DNA of 64,000 bases from assembly GCA_039000515.1 (NCBI GenBank), contig JBCFYV010000100.1, positions 26,656,818-26,720,817 of the forward strand, read 5' to 3'. This document shows, piece by piece, positions 21,947-34,744 of the stretch. The notes beneath the pieces were generated by a model. The model worked only from the letters and a program-made list of their open reading frames with translations, was not told the DNA's origin and made no database searches. Source of the DNA: Timema cristinae (taxonomy: Eukaryota > Arthropoda > Insecta > Phasmatodea > Timematidae). Every line of letters begins with the position of its first letter. Positions within the stretch are counted from its first letter, which is position 1. A program made the position numbers and the translations under genes.

Positions 21947-22289
21947 CTGAAGGAAACAAAACAAAAAATAAGTATAGTGGCAGTATTGAAAACAGAGTAA
22001 AAAACGCCTAGTTATTGTTGTGAAAGCCACAAATTTTTCTCAACAATGCTTGGGTGCGTCTTGAAAATAAGAACCAAAGTAGTTTAGTATTATTAATATC
22101 AATGGGACGAGTGTAATTTTTCCCATGGTGTACACATAGAGTAGTGATATAGTATTGGCACGCTAAAGCCAAAGATGCTATGTTCGTTTATCATGTTTAG
22201 GTTTACATTTTGTATTCAGGCAGGGATAAAAATTATCTAGGTGTTTTGTACACTTTAAAATGTACATTACATTCTTTTTTAGAATTTTT

Positions 22290-22528
22290 TTTTATCACGT
22301 CTTACTACACACCCGAATTATAGACATTATGTACTAGTTATGCTAGTGTGTTTGGTATGAGGAAGGTTGAATATGGAAGAAGTGACCGGCATTTGCGCCC
22401 AGGGAAGTTGGAAACTACTTGAGAAAATATACCCTCAGTATAGCTATTGAGGGATTCGAGCCCCTTTCTCTCCATCATTGGCAGTCTAGTATATTGTGTT
22501 ACCTTTAGACCTTTCGATCTCCGAATTG
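22290..22528 (-). repeat. SINE-B, diverged
   Basis: Minus strand keeps the head (GTCTAAAGGTAACAC, B-box GGCTCGAATCC), the GCGCAAATGCCGGTCAC body stretch and the CGGGTGTGTAGTAAGACG tail, with many changes. Confidence 0.65.
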
Positions 22529-22960
22529 AGTTAGGGTAATTTGAATGAATTGTAACAGGATGAGGTGAGAGGTTTATGGAAATATAACAGTAACATTTGC
22601 AGGATGATAATTATTCCCAGCACAACTGGCTAGGTTTTGAACCTTGACCTCTTTGTTAACGTTGACCAATTCTAAACCAAGACTGATGTATTAGAGCTCG
22701 CGGGGATAATATTTACTTTGTTGTTTTTAATTTAAAATTCAGGCTTTTGGCATTGGTACGAGTACAATCTATTGTGGTTGTGTCTTGACTTGTAAAGTTG
22801 AACGTTCTGGAACCTTAAAGTTATCGATTGACATTATGGCCTAATACAAAAAAATTGTGTTTTTTATTATTTTATATTTATTTAATAAATTCAGGATAGA
22901 AATAACAAATTTACACCTAATCCAATCTATTTTACACTGTATTATGTCACCATCCCTTGC
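22529..22960. other. unassigned sequence
   Basis: Nothing recognised. Confidence 0.35.
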
Positions 22961-22961
22961 C

Positions 22962-23082
22962 ACCCACATTAGTGTTATGACCAAAATTGACAGCTATAGG
23001 TCACGTGACTTGACGGATGCATACATGAAAGTAGATCTATTTATTTTAATAGTGTTATCCTATGAAAACTTGACTCTACTAT
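22962..23082 (+). repeat. dispersed repeat R1, copy 1
   Basis: Contains TGACAGCTATAGGTCACGTG then ACTTGACGGATG and GAAAGTAGATCTATTTA, the order shared by seven sites in the window (others at 33450, 45860, 47303, 53425, 55960 and 61215). Confidence 0.65.
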
Positions 23083-23094
23083 CCACTGATTTTT

Positions 23095-23194
23095 GGAGGA
23101 ATGACATCTATAAGTCCTTTTTTCTTACTATATACCACTATATAGTAGATTTTTGATAAGAAAAATGGCTTCTCAGACAATAATTCCTACAAAA
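23095..23194. mobile_element. palindromic MITE, copy 2 (diverged)
   Basis: Imperfect palindrome around CACTATATAGTAG. The right arm, read in complement (GTAGGAATTATTGTCTGAGA), matches the arm of 16481-16598. Confidence 0.6.
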
Positions 23195-23869
23195 ATGAGT
23201 GTATGACACTTGTGTGGAGCGCTTTAGTTTACATTGAGAATTTCATACTACAACCGAAACCTCTAAGAAATTAAACTTTTTTTTAATGTTATGTTGTTTA
23301 TTAATATAAATTAAGAAGATTTGGATTTTTTTTTTATTTGGCCACCATTTTCATTAGAGCATATGATTTTTCCGGTTAAAATATTATCAGATCTAATATT
23401 CTAAATTAAGAATAAATAGTTATTGTTGTCCATTGTTTTATCTGAGTTTGAATCCGATATATTTTTTAACTGATTTCATATTAATTAAGATCCTTGGTAT
23501 AAAAGTATTGTTTTCCGAGTCCATGTAATGATTTATTTAAAAACAAATATGAATGATTATTACTATTAATCATTCTAACTGAAAATTATCTTGGATTATA
23601 TATGATAAAATGTAATATAATATAAGTCACATTATGGGTTATACACTGGTTACAAAATACCCTAGACTTGGAACATACATTGTAAACAGTCAAAGTATTC
23701 TAATGGTCAAGCGGACAATTCACTCATATTAACTAACCTATGTGAACATATTTATTATTTGCTTAATAATTTATGATAAAATAGTTTTATCAAACGCTGG
23801 TAGTTAATACTTCCCTTGGAATTACTGAATTAACAAAACTACTGTTAGCTGTCATCTACCACCATCCTA
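23195..23869. other. unassigned AT-rich sequence
   Basis: Nothing recognised. Confidence 0.4.
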
Positions 23870-24205
23870 TGCTGAGTCGACTGTAGCAGGAATGTCAGTA
23901 CTCGAATCCTAGTCTGATTTAGCAAGTATGAGTATCTTAAATTGTGTCCCACACATTCTCCCTCCTTCCAAATGCGAGTACCCTTCCTTTTAATTCTACC
24001 TTTCCTAAATTATAACCACCCCATTTGTGTAAAGAAACAGATAAATATAAACTGTATTTCCTAAATGGCTTTCTACGAAAATGTTGGTACACTTCCTTAA
24101 ATAGTAACCATCTCATACTTGACCCATCAGAGTAATTAGTGTACCTGCATATGCGTACAACCCAATTGGTTAGACAGACCCAGTGCTAATAAATAAAATA
24201 AATAT
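23870..24205 (+). repeat. SINE-B, strongly diverged
   Basis: Head remnant TCAGTACTCGAATCCTAGTC, a duplicated-looking body (two stretches with AAATG.GAGTAC / AAATGTTGGTAC) and the tail GCGTACAACCCAATTGGTTAG before GTGCTAATAAATAAA. Confidence 0.5.
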
Positions 24206-24454
24206 AAAGAGTAGTTGGATGCGTATCCTATGATAAGGAATTGTGTAAAAACTATGTCGCTTAAGCAACTTGAATTAAAATAACAAACTTTATGTTACAT
24301 ATATTATTACATTTTAAAGCCTAATATGTTCAAGTTTACTTTAAGACAGTTTTAAATCTTATTTTTAAATAACGTTATTTAAGTAGTTTTTTTAATGGAA
24401 ATACGGAATTACTAGATCGCATAGATTAGAATGCAATGTATTTTAATTTTGTTT

Positions 24455-24655
24455 ATAACGCACATAGAATAGGGATGAGAAAGTTAGAATTTAGAGGAAG
24501 TGTACTTGAATTTGTGTAGCGGAAGAGTGGGAAATCCTTTAGGACTAGCTACCTCAGTACAACCGCCGGGATTCAAAACCCATCTTCTCCGTCACCGGCA
24601 AGCCAGCCAAGAGGAGACTGACACTTTTTACCACGTGGTAGGTGGTGTGAATTTT
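24455..24655 (-). repeat. SINE-B, diverged
   Basis: Plus strand shows GAGGAAGTGTACTTGAATTTG and the complement of the B-box (GGGATTCAAAACCC); tail missing. Confidence 0.55.
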
Positions 24656-25153
24656 AAGGGCCATTCTTAATTGTTTTTAATTTTCTTAAAAATTATTTGC
24701 TAGTGTATTTTCTCTTAGCTTCCCTCCTCACCTGTCCTTGGTATTAATCCTCACTATTGCCTACGCTTAGCGTAATATTGGACAAATTATATAAAATAAA
24801 TATCTTTAATATACGAGTGAAATAGTTTTAATGATTTTTTACTTAGGGTCTATCATTTTTATATATAAGTAGTTTTGCTTTTGTAATAATATGATTTCAA
24901 AACATTTTTTAAATTTATGGTGGTTATAACATATTGCATGTTTAAAAACTCTTCGGATTTACATCGACTCTCATTTAAATGCCATTAATGTTTTATTAAA
25001 AATGTAATTAATTTAACAGATTAATATAAAATTGCAATTTACAAATGTTATCTTACTCTCTTACCCACAAACAGTTTTCATTATCAACGTGAACATGGTT
25101 TTAGTTGCGGTTCCCCCCTTCCCCTTCTCATCTTACTATCCTTTAGAGCTTAC
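24656..25153. other. unassigned AT-rich sequence
   Basis: Nothing recognised apart from the intron-like context of the candidate exon that follows. Confidence 0.35.
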
Positions 25154-25443
25154 CTGCATATTTACATTGGCTGTCCACACCTTGTTCTTTGGTCATTTCC
25201 ATATTTTCTAATTTGCAGCTCAGTGGTTCATGTTCTGTCATTTTACTGAGCGATTTTAAAAAGTAAGAAAGTTCTACAATTATTCTGCCAGCTATTCCAA
25301 ATGTTATATTCTGGTTATGTTGATGTTCTGGGGTAAGGTTTTCTAATATTAATTCGTATTCATTAAGATTATATTGATTGTTGTCACTAGTTTCTTGCTG
25401 TACACAAACTGTTTGCTCTAATTCTACGGATATTATCTTTTGA
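25154..25443 (-). CDS. possible internal exon of an unknown gene
   Basis: Minus strand: 97 codons without a stop, from just after a TAA near 25445 to a textbook 5' splice site CAG|GTAAGC (intron starting at 25153). The product (VELEQTVCVQQETSDNN, then ITFGIAGRIIVELSYFLKSL and EHEPLSCKLENMEMTKEQ) is acidic to neutral with a plausible helix, but I recognise no family. There is no upstream ATG, so it would need a 3' splice site; the AG at about 25444 has only a weak pyrimidine tract. It could equally be transposon debris or a chance frame. Confidence 0.2.
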
Positions 25444-25445
25444 GC

Positions 25446-26914
25446 TTATCGATACTTTTTAAAATTCAAACCTCTCTGTTTTTTTTGTTGTTTTTTTTTT
25501 GTGATCAGAAGGATGCTTTCTCCCATTCTTTTTCACAATTTTGAAAAAAAATCAGCAACAAATTATTTAGTACTACTAATATTACATGTCCAACCAATAC
25601 AGCACTAGCACCTGACGAACTTTGTGTCGGTGATAGCTTGTTAGATACTTTTCAGGTAAAAGATTATTGAAAGATAACCGAGCCCTCCCCCTTCACCCCT
25701 TCTGTATACAACCAAGCGTACTTAATGGGGTTTTGACAAGAAAAGAATGGAAGTAAAGTGACCTATCTCCAATGTAATATTAACTCGAATAGGCATGCAA
25801 ATTGTTTTTTTGGGTTTATTCAGTTTTTTCATATATAAACACCCAATTATAATCGTGCTGTTGCAAGCGTAAACTAGTTGCGATTATGAATGCCTAGTTA
25901 AAAAATTAAGTTTCCTTCTCAATTAATAGTTTGAAGCTCAAACACATTTATTAATTTATATATAATTTTTTATATAATTATTCAATGGTTTTATTAAATT
26001 TTGTGTCTGGCATTATTGTTTGGCATATTGATACCTTAGATTTGACACAATAAATATTTTATTATCATTAATGATAGTTGAGATATCATCAGAATAAGAA
26101 TAACCTTTGGGTAAATGGGTGAAATGCTGGTTGCGGGTAGCCCCTTCAATTGTAAAGCTCCTTCTTAAGGAAGGCCCCCAACAATATTAATGTCAGGTTT
26201 TTTTTCCAACTTATCGAATTTTTAAATGTTAAGACATGAAAAGTTGCTTCTTTCTCGAGTAATAACAACATGTTTAGCTAGAGCCTGTTTAAGTTATCAC
26301 TTATCACATGTAAAGGAGGAAGTTAAATTCAATTAAATGCCAATTTTACTTGAGATATTACGAGGTTAAATAACTTCAAAATAAAAGAAACCTTAAAATA
26401 AACTCAAAATTATTCGATAAAACACGGCAGAAAATCTTTCTTGAAGTGTTTAATGTTGGTAAACTACTCGAATTGTTATGAATGAGTAAAATTGGCCAAA
26501 ATTTTCCTAAAAAAATACCAGATATCGTGTGTTTTTTTTAACAAATGTAACGATAACTTAAGATATCGATAAATATTGCTATCGTTATTCAATGAAATAA
26601 TGTGAACTTTGACGGGCTTTTCACTTTTATCTCAAGGCCTACAAATACTACTTAATATACCTATTGTCTTATATGTATTATTATTTAATATTAATATGTT
26701 TTTTTCTACTTGAAGTCTCCGAATGTTTTACTCATTCAGGTGATAAATTTAATCTGGTTATAAACAACAAAAACAATTTTAAAATGAGCGTGTTGTGGTG
26801 TTGCGTTCTTAATATAAAATGGAATTATTCGCATTAGTGTAAGGCATCATTTATCACAAAAACCTTTTTTTTTTTTTTTAAGTTTGTAGTAAAAATATCA
26901 TCAACAAATTATCG
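25446..26914. other. unassigned AT-rich sequence
   Basis: Nothing recognised. Confidence 0.4.
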
Positions 26915-27220
26915 GGTGACCTAGTGGTATATCGGTAAGGTGTCTGACTTCCGTGCTGGGGGTCCGGGGTTCAATCCTCAGTCCCGGCACAGATTTATCT
27001 GATTGCCAAACCCTTCCTTCACCTCTGACAAGACGTGTATTAATCCCAACTTGTGAATGTGTGGACTGACAGGCCTCCACCGTGGTTCGGATTCCACGTT
27101 AAACTGTAGGTCCTCCATTTCATCTCACAATCACCCTACCATTACACACTAGTGTAAATGCGTACAACCCAAACGGGTAGTAAGTCGCTGAGCTAATAAT
27201 AATATTAATAATAATAATCT
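26915..27220 (+). repeat. SINE-A, variant with a 15-bp replacement
   Basis: Full-length copy in which the body reads GACGTGTATTAATCCCAACT instead of GACATCT. The same change is in the copy at 48421-48627, marking a subfamily. Common tail diverged; no clear duplication. Confidence 0.88.
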
Positions 27221-28339
27221 GAAAATTTAAACATGACACCTGGACACGGGATGGAGTAATCCTCACTAAAAAGCATAAATAATAGCTTTGGCTATTTGAT
27301 TAAATAATTATAATACTAATGATGATATTACCAATAATAATTTTACTACCATTATAATTATTATAATAAATTATTGAATCCTTCTTTCAGTTAGTTTTTA
27401 AATATTCGCATTTTAATAGTTTGCGTGTCTCAACAGGGGTTATTTAAATAGATAACGGACTAATCTATAGGTGTTATAAAGTTAATAATATGAAATGCCC
27501 TCGCATTTTCAATAATGGAGGAGGGGGTGGGTGTAAGTGATGAGACAGTGCACTAGAAATTTCTAACGCGAAAAAGGGACTGCAGTAATAGTTAAATATA
27601 TTCAAATTTGAAACCACCTGCATGCTACCGATCCTGGTGGAGTTCTCAAGAACTAAAGGCAGCTTTCATGTAGCACAAGCATCTTGCCGCATTTGCTTTG
27701 ACTCAACCGAAAGGTTTAGTTTGGGCCGTATATTTGATGGTGAGTTGGAGGTCAACAAGAGAGATAGTCCTTAAAAAAAATGGAGCGGCCATTTTCCCAA
27801 TTTGAAGTAGCTATATATTAAAGAAGGTTAAGTGGAAAATAGATAGTAATTTAACAAGTTTCTGTATGGCCACGGGTCCTGGAAATAAAGATATGGAAAA
27901 CCACCTTGTCTTGCTTGCCAAGTTGTAGAATTTATCTAGTATGTTTTGCTGGAGATGAAGAGGTTGGTAAACGTCATTCATATCCTAGCCGGACGTACCG
28001 AAGATGTTTTTTTTCCAGTTGGCTAATAGTTAAAAATACTTTTGAGCTTAAGTAGAACATTAAAATTTGGCAGACACGTAGAGAAAAACTCCAAGTACCA
28101 AATGAAATCTTTTAATTTAAAATTTCACAAGAGTGATTTAGAAAAGCTGGTTTGAGGGAGGGAGGTCAAAAATGTACAAAACTACAACTAGGGGAAGGGC
28201 GGGTATTACAGGACACTTAAGCTAAAAGTAACATATCATGTATATGATACTTATTTAAACATCATACTGTGGACTTCAGAACAATTAGTTTTAAAACTAA
28301 TTAACAAAAAACAAGTTTAGTTATTTCCTATATCTTAAC
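27221..28339. other. unassigned sequence
   Basis: Nothing recognised. Confidence 0.4.
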
Positions 28340-29278
28340 ATTAATGGGTAGCCCCAGACAAAATCTTATTTTTATTTTCAGGCTTCCAAACTTGATCTTT
28401 AGCCGTCACAATGTAAAAATACATCATTATCGTCAACACTGGCACACTATTCGTGTGCCCAACCTTTGCAGTCTACGCAATTAATCTAATTTTCTTCAAA
28501 GGTTTCTTCACACAAAATGCATCCTGTGGTTTCACTTTCTTTACCATCTCAGTTTCAAACAGGTAAAGTATTCCACCGACATTGTTTTTGTTACCGGTAT
28601 ATTAAAATCAATAATTTGGTTGAGTTATTTTTTTCTTTGCCGGCACATTTATTTCCCTTATTAATTATGTGAGGAATTTTTAGTTTCTTCACCAACTTAT
28701 GTGCTATTTTCAGGAATTATTTTCTTCTCAAAGGCATGAAGCTAGTTTCAAGCTCTCTTACATGTTGTGCTAGTTGCAGTTTATATTCATGAGAATAGGT
28801 GGTTTTGTAACGCCCCAGTTGTAGATTAATGTCAATTTGATAGCCTTCTTAGAGCATTGAGCATCTGTCATGAAGTGTACCAAAAGTCATTTTTCCAGAA
28901 ATCTCACCATTAACTACAGTCATTTTTTTCTGTCTGTGATCCTCTTTGAGTTGTTGTTCTTCCCCTGAATTTTGTCGTTTTCTACGAACCTACAACTACT
29001 AAATAACTAAATAACCATCATTATAAAAGGCAAAGCCCATCCAACACGTTTATAATTTATTTTAATATATTTCGTTCTAAAAATGCAATTATTGAGGACT
29101 ATACAATATATTAGTGAAGTAAACAATAAACAATATTTACCTATTTTAATGCACCAGAGCTTCAAAAATTACAATTGTCCACTGGCATTAGTTTGAGAAT
29201 TGGAAATATTGCTTTGTGGTTAGTGACGCTAAACAAGTTCGTTAACTAAACACTGTCCGGGGCTACCGGCCCTTACCC
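28340..29278 (-). mobile_element. pogo/Tigger-like DNA transposon relic
   Basis: Inverted ends: GGGTAGCCCCAGACA at 28347 and TGTCCGGGGCTACC at about 29258, each near a TA that could be the target site. Between them is a deleted transposase gene on the minus strand (separate entry). Tc1/mariner-pogo membership is inferred from the protein. Confidence 0.6.
28430..28992 (-). pseudogene. pogo/Jerky-like transposase, N- and C-terminal remnants
   Basis: From about 28830 downward the minus strand reads LQLGRYKTTYSHEYKLQLAQ, VRELETSFMPLRRK, a stop, then FLKIAHKLVKKLKI and ending CAGK. This matches the DNA-binding half of pogo/Jerky/Tigger transposases (LGRY..VF..EQE.EL..Y..., then RR.A..LA..N.I..PF......AGK.W). 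The DDE catalytic core is missing. At about 28440-28530 another frame carries GCILCEETFEE and INCVDCKGWAHE, the C-terminal zinc motif CxxC...WxxCxxCxxWxHxxC seen in many insect members. So the gene lost its middle and has several stops. A non-functional relic. Confidence 0.6.
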
Positions 29279-32143
29279 TACTTATCAATGTGGTAGAAAA
29301 TTTATATTCGGTAGGCAAGTAAAGAAAGATACCACTCCATATAACTATAAATACTTATTAGTTATCTGCGATATTTCTATTTTCTACTAAAGGGCTTTTT
29401 TTCCCCCTACAAGTTTGAACATTTCTTCTCCTCTTCCCATTTCATTGTCCCCATCCACTCATTTTGTAAATTCAAAATTTAAAAATTGTTGGGCCTTCTT
29501 GGTGATCTCTTCTCGTCAAATTTCAATTTTTTACCACACCAATACTGTAAGTAGTTGATAACTTTAGTGTTGGTAATTTCCAGCCCTGACAACTTTCCGT
29601 ACACCACACCAACCCCCAGTTTTCCAATTAATACTTAGAGATTTAAATCTTAAGACTGGTTAGCTGGAGTACTTCTATCTGCCTCCCAAATTTAAGTTTT
29701 CTATTTCCGTTAAAAAGTTTTTTTTAATAAACCTCCTCAACCTCACTATATTTCCTGGAGTCCCATTTTAAAATATAGCCAGATAAGTTGATGCGGCTTA
29801 ACCATGTGAAGAACGGGTCAAGCTGAAAACTATTTCTAAACAAACCCATAAAAGTACGGTTATCATATTCCCCCCAAAGAATTGTGGTTTTTAAGCTTCT
29901 TTCAGCACAACTGAATTTGAAGTAAAATAATCTTTTCTTGAGCTAGCTTAATATTGAAGATATAATTAATTTTGACAAATTATTAACAAACATGGTTTTC
30001 ACATATCTTCTCCGCCATTATTAAATTTCATAACATTTTAAAGAACTTCGTTACAAGCATTATAGCATAATGTATTGCCAATAATTGGTATATTATGTGT
30101 TTATTCCTAATTCAAAGAAGATCGACAGAGGCTGAAACCTCAAGACCTCAAACTGTTGCGATAACACAAAAATTGGCTCTAGAGATAACAGACCTTAAAA
30201 ATATTACAGCTTACCGTGAGAATTTTGATTTATTTATGACAAACTTACTTATCTTCTAATGGCACGTGCAGAAAACAAATATTTCTGATTGTGCTTTTCA
30301 AAACAAACAACAACTATAATAGATAGCAACAAATCTAGTGGTTCCCTTTTGTACGTATGTATATAATTTAGTGTGATGACAATATTTCCTTATTTAACTA
30401 ATTTCTTTAAGAATGAGGTTTTAACAATTGATTTTGTTAATAAAAAATGATAATTTGCAAAACTTTGAAAAGAAATTTGTTTAATGTTGGGGCCTCCAAT
30501 TTTTGTGCCAAATTTGAGGTAAGGTGTACGAGTGTCTAGTGCTACTAGTGCTAGCAGTAGAAAATAAAATTAAACAATTATTGTTTAAAACGTTACACAA
30601 GCAATAATGTGAGTTGGATTAATTCTCTTTAATTTCAAGATGAAATGCATTTCCCGAAACAAATCTCGATACAGACAAATACAATCTATTAACTTTACTC
30701 AATAATGTCATATTTTGATTTATGGACCCATTTGGTCGAAAGAGTAGATAAATCAGTTTTTGTTTTTAGTTTCAGGCTGTCAAAATTTAATATCACTAGT
30801 TTAGTGAATGACCTCTGTTCTAATGAAACTGTAGCTTGTTTTGGAACTCTGTCTTGCCCCGTGTACCGCCCCCGCTCACGGGCGAAAAGGTAGGTTTTCA
30901 AGGATCGAAATGTATGAAAGTGGTGAGTCGGCCGTTTTATTATATTTGCTCATTTGGAAATTAATTTGGCCCATGACAAAATTTATAGCGCGTACGATTC
31001 CCTTTAAATCAATATACAAAAATCAAACCCTTGCAGTTAGGGTTTGGAAAATTTGAGACCTCTAATTTTATCAGTTTAAACACCTTTTCAAGTAAATAAA
31101 ATAAATAAAAAATATATAAATACTTATTGAAATTAAAACACAGAATTGTTTTGAGAAAAACTGTTTTCTCAAGAAGGTGTAGTGATACTGTTTTGGACCC
31201 CTCTCCTATATTCAAAAAGTCATTGATGAGGTGTATTTTTCTTCAAAGACTGTGTATAAGATTCCTTTTAATACTTCATTCATGGAGAATCTATTAGTTT
31301 TAACACGGGACAAGGGGTCCAAGAAGCAAGGGGTATGTCATATAAAAGCATCTTGTGCGTATGAATCCACTAAGTGACACAGAAAAATAGCTATCTTGAC
31401 AGAAACCTAGTATTAACAAACAGAAAACAAAATTTTTAACAGCACTAGCTCTCACTCTCCGCGTCAGTTCGGAAATTAACAAAAAACTATATCATTTTAA
31501 TGTTAATTTTATAAGTAAATCGTGTACAGTGTTAAATTTCAACTAATTTCAAAGTAAACCAATAAACAATCGCATAGTGAGAAATACATAAAATCAGATC
31601 GACATAGTCGTGTGATAACAAGTGCGTAGTAAGATAAGTACGCGTCATCATAAAACCCGGTATCGTTATATTTACTGTTCATCGTAAGGCATACACGGGT
31701 CCACATTATTATAATCATTATCATTGAAAAAATCCGAAAACCCTATAAACGATGCCTAACCGCAGGCCCGTATCATTATAAATTTTCCTATGCACGATTC
31801 TCCGGGGTTAAGGCAACAATCTACTTCAAGAGAAATATTCTTACACTAAGGAATTTATTTTGTGAACAGCAGTTTTGAAGATTCAAAATCACTAAAATAC
31901 TCAACTTAATCAACTCTCTTAAAATATTCTGTGAAGGTTCTGTCTAAATTTGACTATTCACGTGAGGACGGCCTCTGCATATAATAATTTACTTTGATCG
32001 AGCGCGCTAATTGTTGAAATCTAGTTAATTTTCCCTTTTCATTTATTTTATTTTAAATTATATAGTTTTTAATTATATAAGGAGATGTTGAATGATACCT
32101 TTCGCCTCCATTTCAATGTGAATATTATTTTGAAATAACAAAC
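29279..32143. other. unassigned AT-rich sequence
   Basis: Nothing firmly recognised over nearly 3 kb. Short frames at 30695-31056 on both strands have no support. Confidence 0.4.
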
Positions 32144-32155
32144 CACTTATTTCAG

Positions 32156-32443
32156 GGTGACCTGGTGGTCTAGGGGTGAGGTGTCGGACTGTGCTGGGGG
32201 TCCGGGGTTCAATCCTCGGACCCGGCACAGATTTATCTGATTACCAAACCCTTCCTTCACCTCTGACAAGACATCTTGTGAATGTGGGGAATGCCAGGCC
32301 TCCACCGTAAACCGTAGGTCCTCCATTTCATCACACAATCACCCTACCATTACACATTAGCGTAAGTGCGTATAACCCGAACGGGTAGTAAGACGCGGAG
32401 CTAATAATAATAATAATAATAATGATAATAATAATAATAATAA
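32156..32443 (+). repeat. SINE-A, full length with internal deletion
   Basis: Head GGTGACCTGGTGGTCTAGGG through (TAA)n tail, lacking about 20 bp around GTGGTTCGGATTCC. Perfect 12-bp duplication CACTTATTTCAG at 32144-32155 and 32444-32455. Confidence 0.94.
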
Positions 32444-32455
32444 CACTTATTTCAG

Positions 32456-32929
32456 AACATATTCAACGTATCTTAGAGCTCTGGTTGACAAAGCCCCTTA
32501 AAATTAACATTTTTATTTTATTAACTTAAGCTTAACTTTAAACTTACCCTCTGAGCTTCGGGGAGGAAATGTGGACTTTTTTTTTAAAGCCCTTATTTAA
32601 GTCAACATATATTTGCAGAACATTGCCAGATTAGTCATTTCACTCGATCAATACAAGAATTATTTGTTTTCGATCCCCTGCTAATATACACAAGTTTCTT
32701 CACACAAACACACATTCTATTGACATCGCCAATGGTGCATGGGTATGACGGGGAAAACACATAGCTAGAAGGGAAACACACCAAAATGAATATCGGGTTC
32801 AGCTTTTCACAAAATATGTTATGAAACTATATCGCTCGACCTAGTCATCACGCATGTCCCGAGGATGATCCATGAAAAACACACCCATCTTTCAGATAAT
32901 TCTCGATTAGGACCACTTTACCGCGGCCA
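32456..32929. other. unassigned sequence
   Basis: Nothing recognised. Confidence 0.35.
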
Positions 32930-33250
32930 GAGACGTCAAGATCTAAGGAACGCCCTTTTTAATTGAACCATTTGACCGGTTTTTATCGGGAGGAGGACGC
33001 GGCAAGCGGAACATCCTGACCCCCAACGTAAAGATGACAAATGGCTACCACGACTATGAGACAAGCCAGAGATGCGCCTCCGCCGCGATCGATATCGCCC
33101 GCACTGTCCTGGTGACTGAGTCTGTGCATGCCCCACGGTTCAGTACAGACACAAAACCAACGTAAAGGCCGCCGCGCCGACTCGAGCCCACGCCCCTTCC
33201 CGTAAGCCGCCGCGTGCCCTATTCGAGGGGGGAGCGCGGATGTATACTAG
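32930..33250. other. CpG-rich island of unknown function
   Basis: Markedly richer in G+C and in CpG (CCTCCGCCGCGATCGATATC, GGCCGCCGCGCCGACTCG) than the surroundings. It could be a promoter region of a host gene outside recognisable coding sequence, or the interior of an unknown transposon. No coding frame is convincing on either strand. Confidence 0.4.
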
Positions 33251-33449
33251 GACCACAACAGTATGCACTTTCAAGAGAAAGTAATTAAATGCAGACTAGC
33301 CGAAATTTACAAGAAGGGCGCTGTATTTACAATTGAATAAAGTGACATAATTTGACAAAAATGACGGCTAGAAAACAATACTTGGGGGTGTAACTAAACT
33401 AAAATGTTGGTAATAAGTTCCTTTTCGGAATTAAAAAAAAAAAATCATA

Positions 33450-33578
33450 ACATTGTTAACATTTTAATATTTTATTGATGCTATTTTATTAATATCGACA
33501 AACTCATATCGAAAGTGACAGCGGCAGATCACATGGCTTGACGAGTGAATATGTGGAGATAGATATAGGCTGTTACAC
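33450..33578 (+). repeat. dispersed repeat R1, copy 2
   Basis: AAGTGACAGCGGCAGATCAC, ATGGCTTGACGAGTGAATATG, then the SINE-A tail at 33581 abuts it. Confidence 0.65.
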
Positions 33579-33580
33579 TC

Positions 33581-33864
33581 TTATTATTATTATTATTAGC
33601 AGCGCGTCTTACTACCCGTTTGGGTTATACGCACTTATGCTAATGTTGAAATGGTAGGGTGATTGTGAGATGAAATGAAGGACCTACAGTTTAACGTGGA
33701 ATCCGAACCACGGTGGAGGCCTGGCATTCCTCACATTCACAAGATGTCTTGTCAGAGGTGAAGGAAGGGTTTGGTAATCAGATAAATCTTTGCCGGGACC
33801 GAGGATCGAACCCCGGCCGCCAGCACAGACGTCTGACACCTTACCCCTAGACCACCAGGTCACC
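33581..33864 (-). repeat. SINE-A, full length
   Basis: Complete head, body and tail on the minus strand. No convincing duplication; its (TTA)n tail abuts repeat R1. Confidence 0.92.
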
Positions 33865-34744
33865 GCATAATTAAGTTAAAATAAGTCCTAATAATAATAA
33901 TGACTAAACTTTCCTAAAGGCCAAGATAAATAGTTTAATACCATAATATAATTTTATAAATAAATATATTAAATGTTAGATTATGGTTTATTAAGACATT
34001 TCAAAAACATCTACACATTAAGTCATAATTATTATGTGTACTTTACAAGATTGTTCTCTTAGTGAAACGGCCCTAAAGGACCATAAAATAAAATTATTTA
34101 TCTAACAAAACTTATTAAAGAGTAATTCAAGTTTACAACAACTTTAATGTGCTTTAATTCCTTCAGAAATCAAAGAAAATTACTGACCAATTTGACAGTT
34201 TAGTTTTGTGAAGCCGAACCCGCGTAACTAGATGCTACCGTGGTTCCCAATTAGCATACTCTTGTATTTTATTGAAATAAGAACTCATTTCTATCGCCTG
34301 TCACGAAAAGACTTGTAACTTTGTGAAACAAGGTCCAGCAACATTTTCCCAATTCTTCATGTCAGTTAGAAACTCCGCGAGGTCTCTGATATACTCACGT
34401 TTAATGCAACCACGACAGCAGCGCGCGGTGAGATGACTTATGTAACAAGTTTATTGTCATATATTCCCCTGTGCAACAAGTTTATTGTATTGTATTTCCC
34501 AGTTATGATACTAAGTTATTGTGAATGACCTCACTATGAATGAGGAAATAATTTTTGTTTTAGTTCAAAAGTATTCAAAGCTCTGGGATATGAGTCATCC
34601 AACCTGTGTGACCAAGAGAGTAAGTAATCAAGAACCACACCGTTCCTACATGTTCAAAGCATACATGAGATTAAATTAAACTAAAAAAGTGTGGGTGAAA
34701 TATTTCCCCCCACCAACCAGCACATAAGTTGCAGGCGAGTGCTT
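33865..34744. other. unassigned sequence
   Basis: Nothing recognised. Confidence 0.35.
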
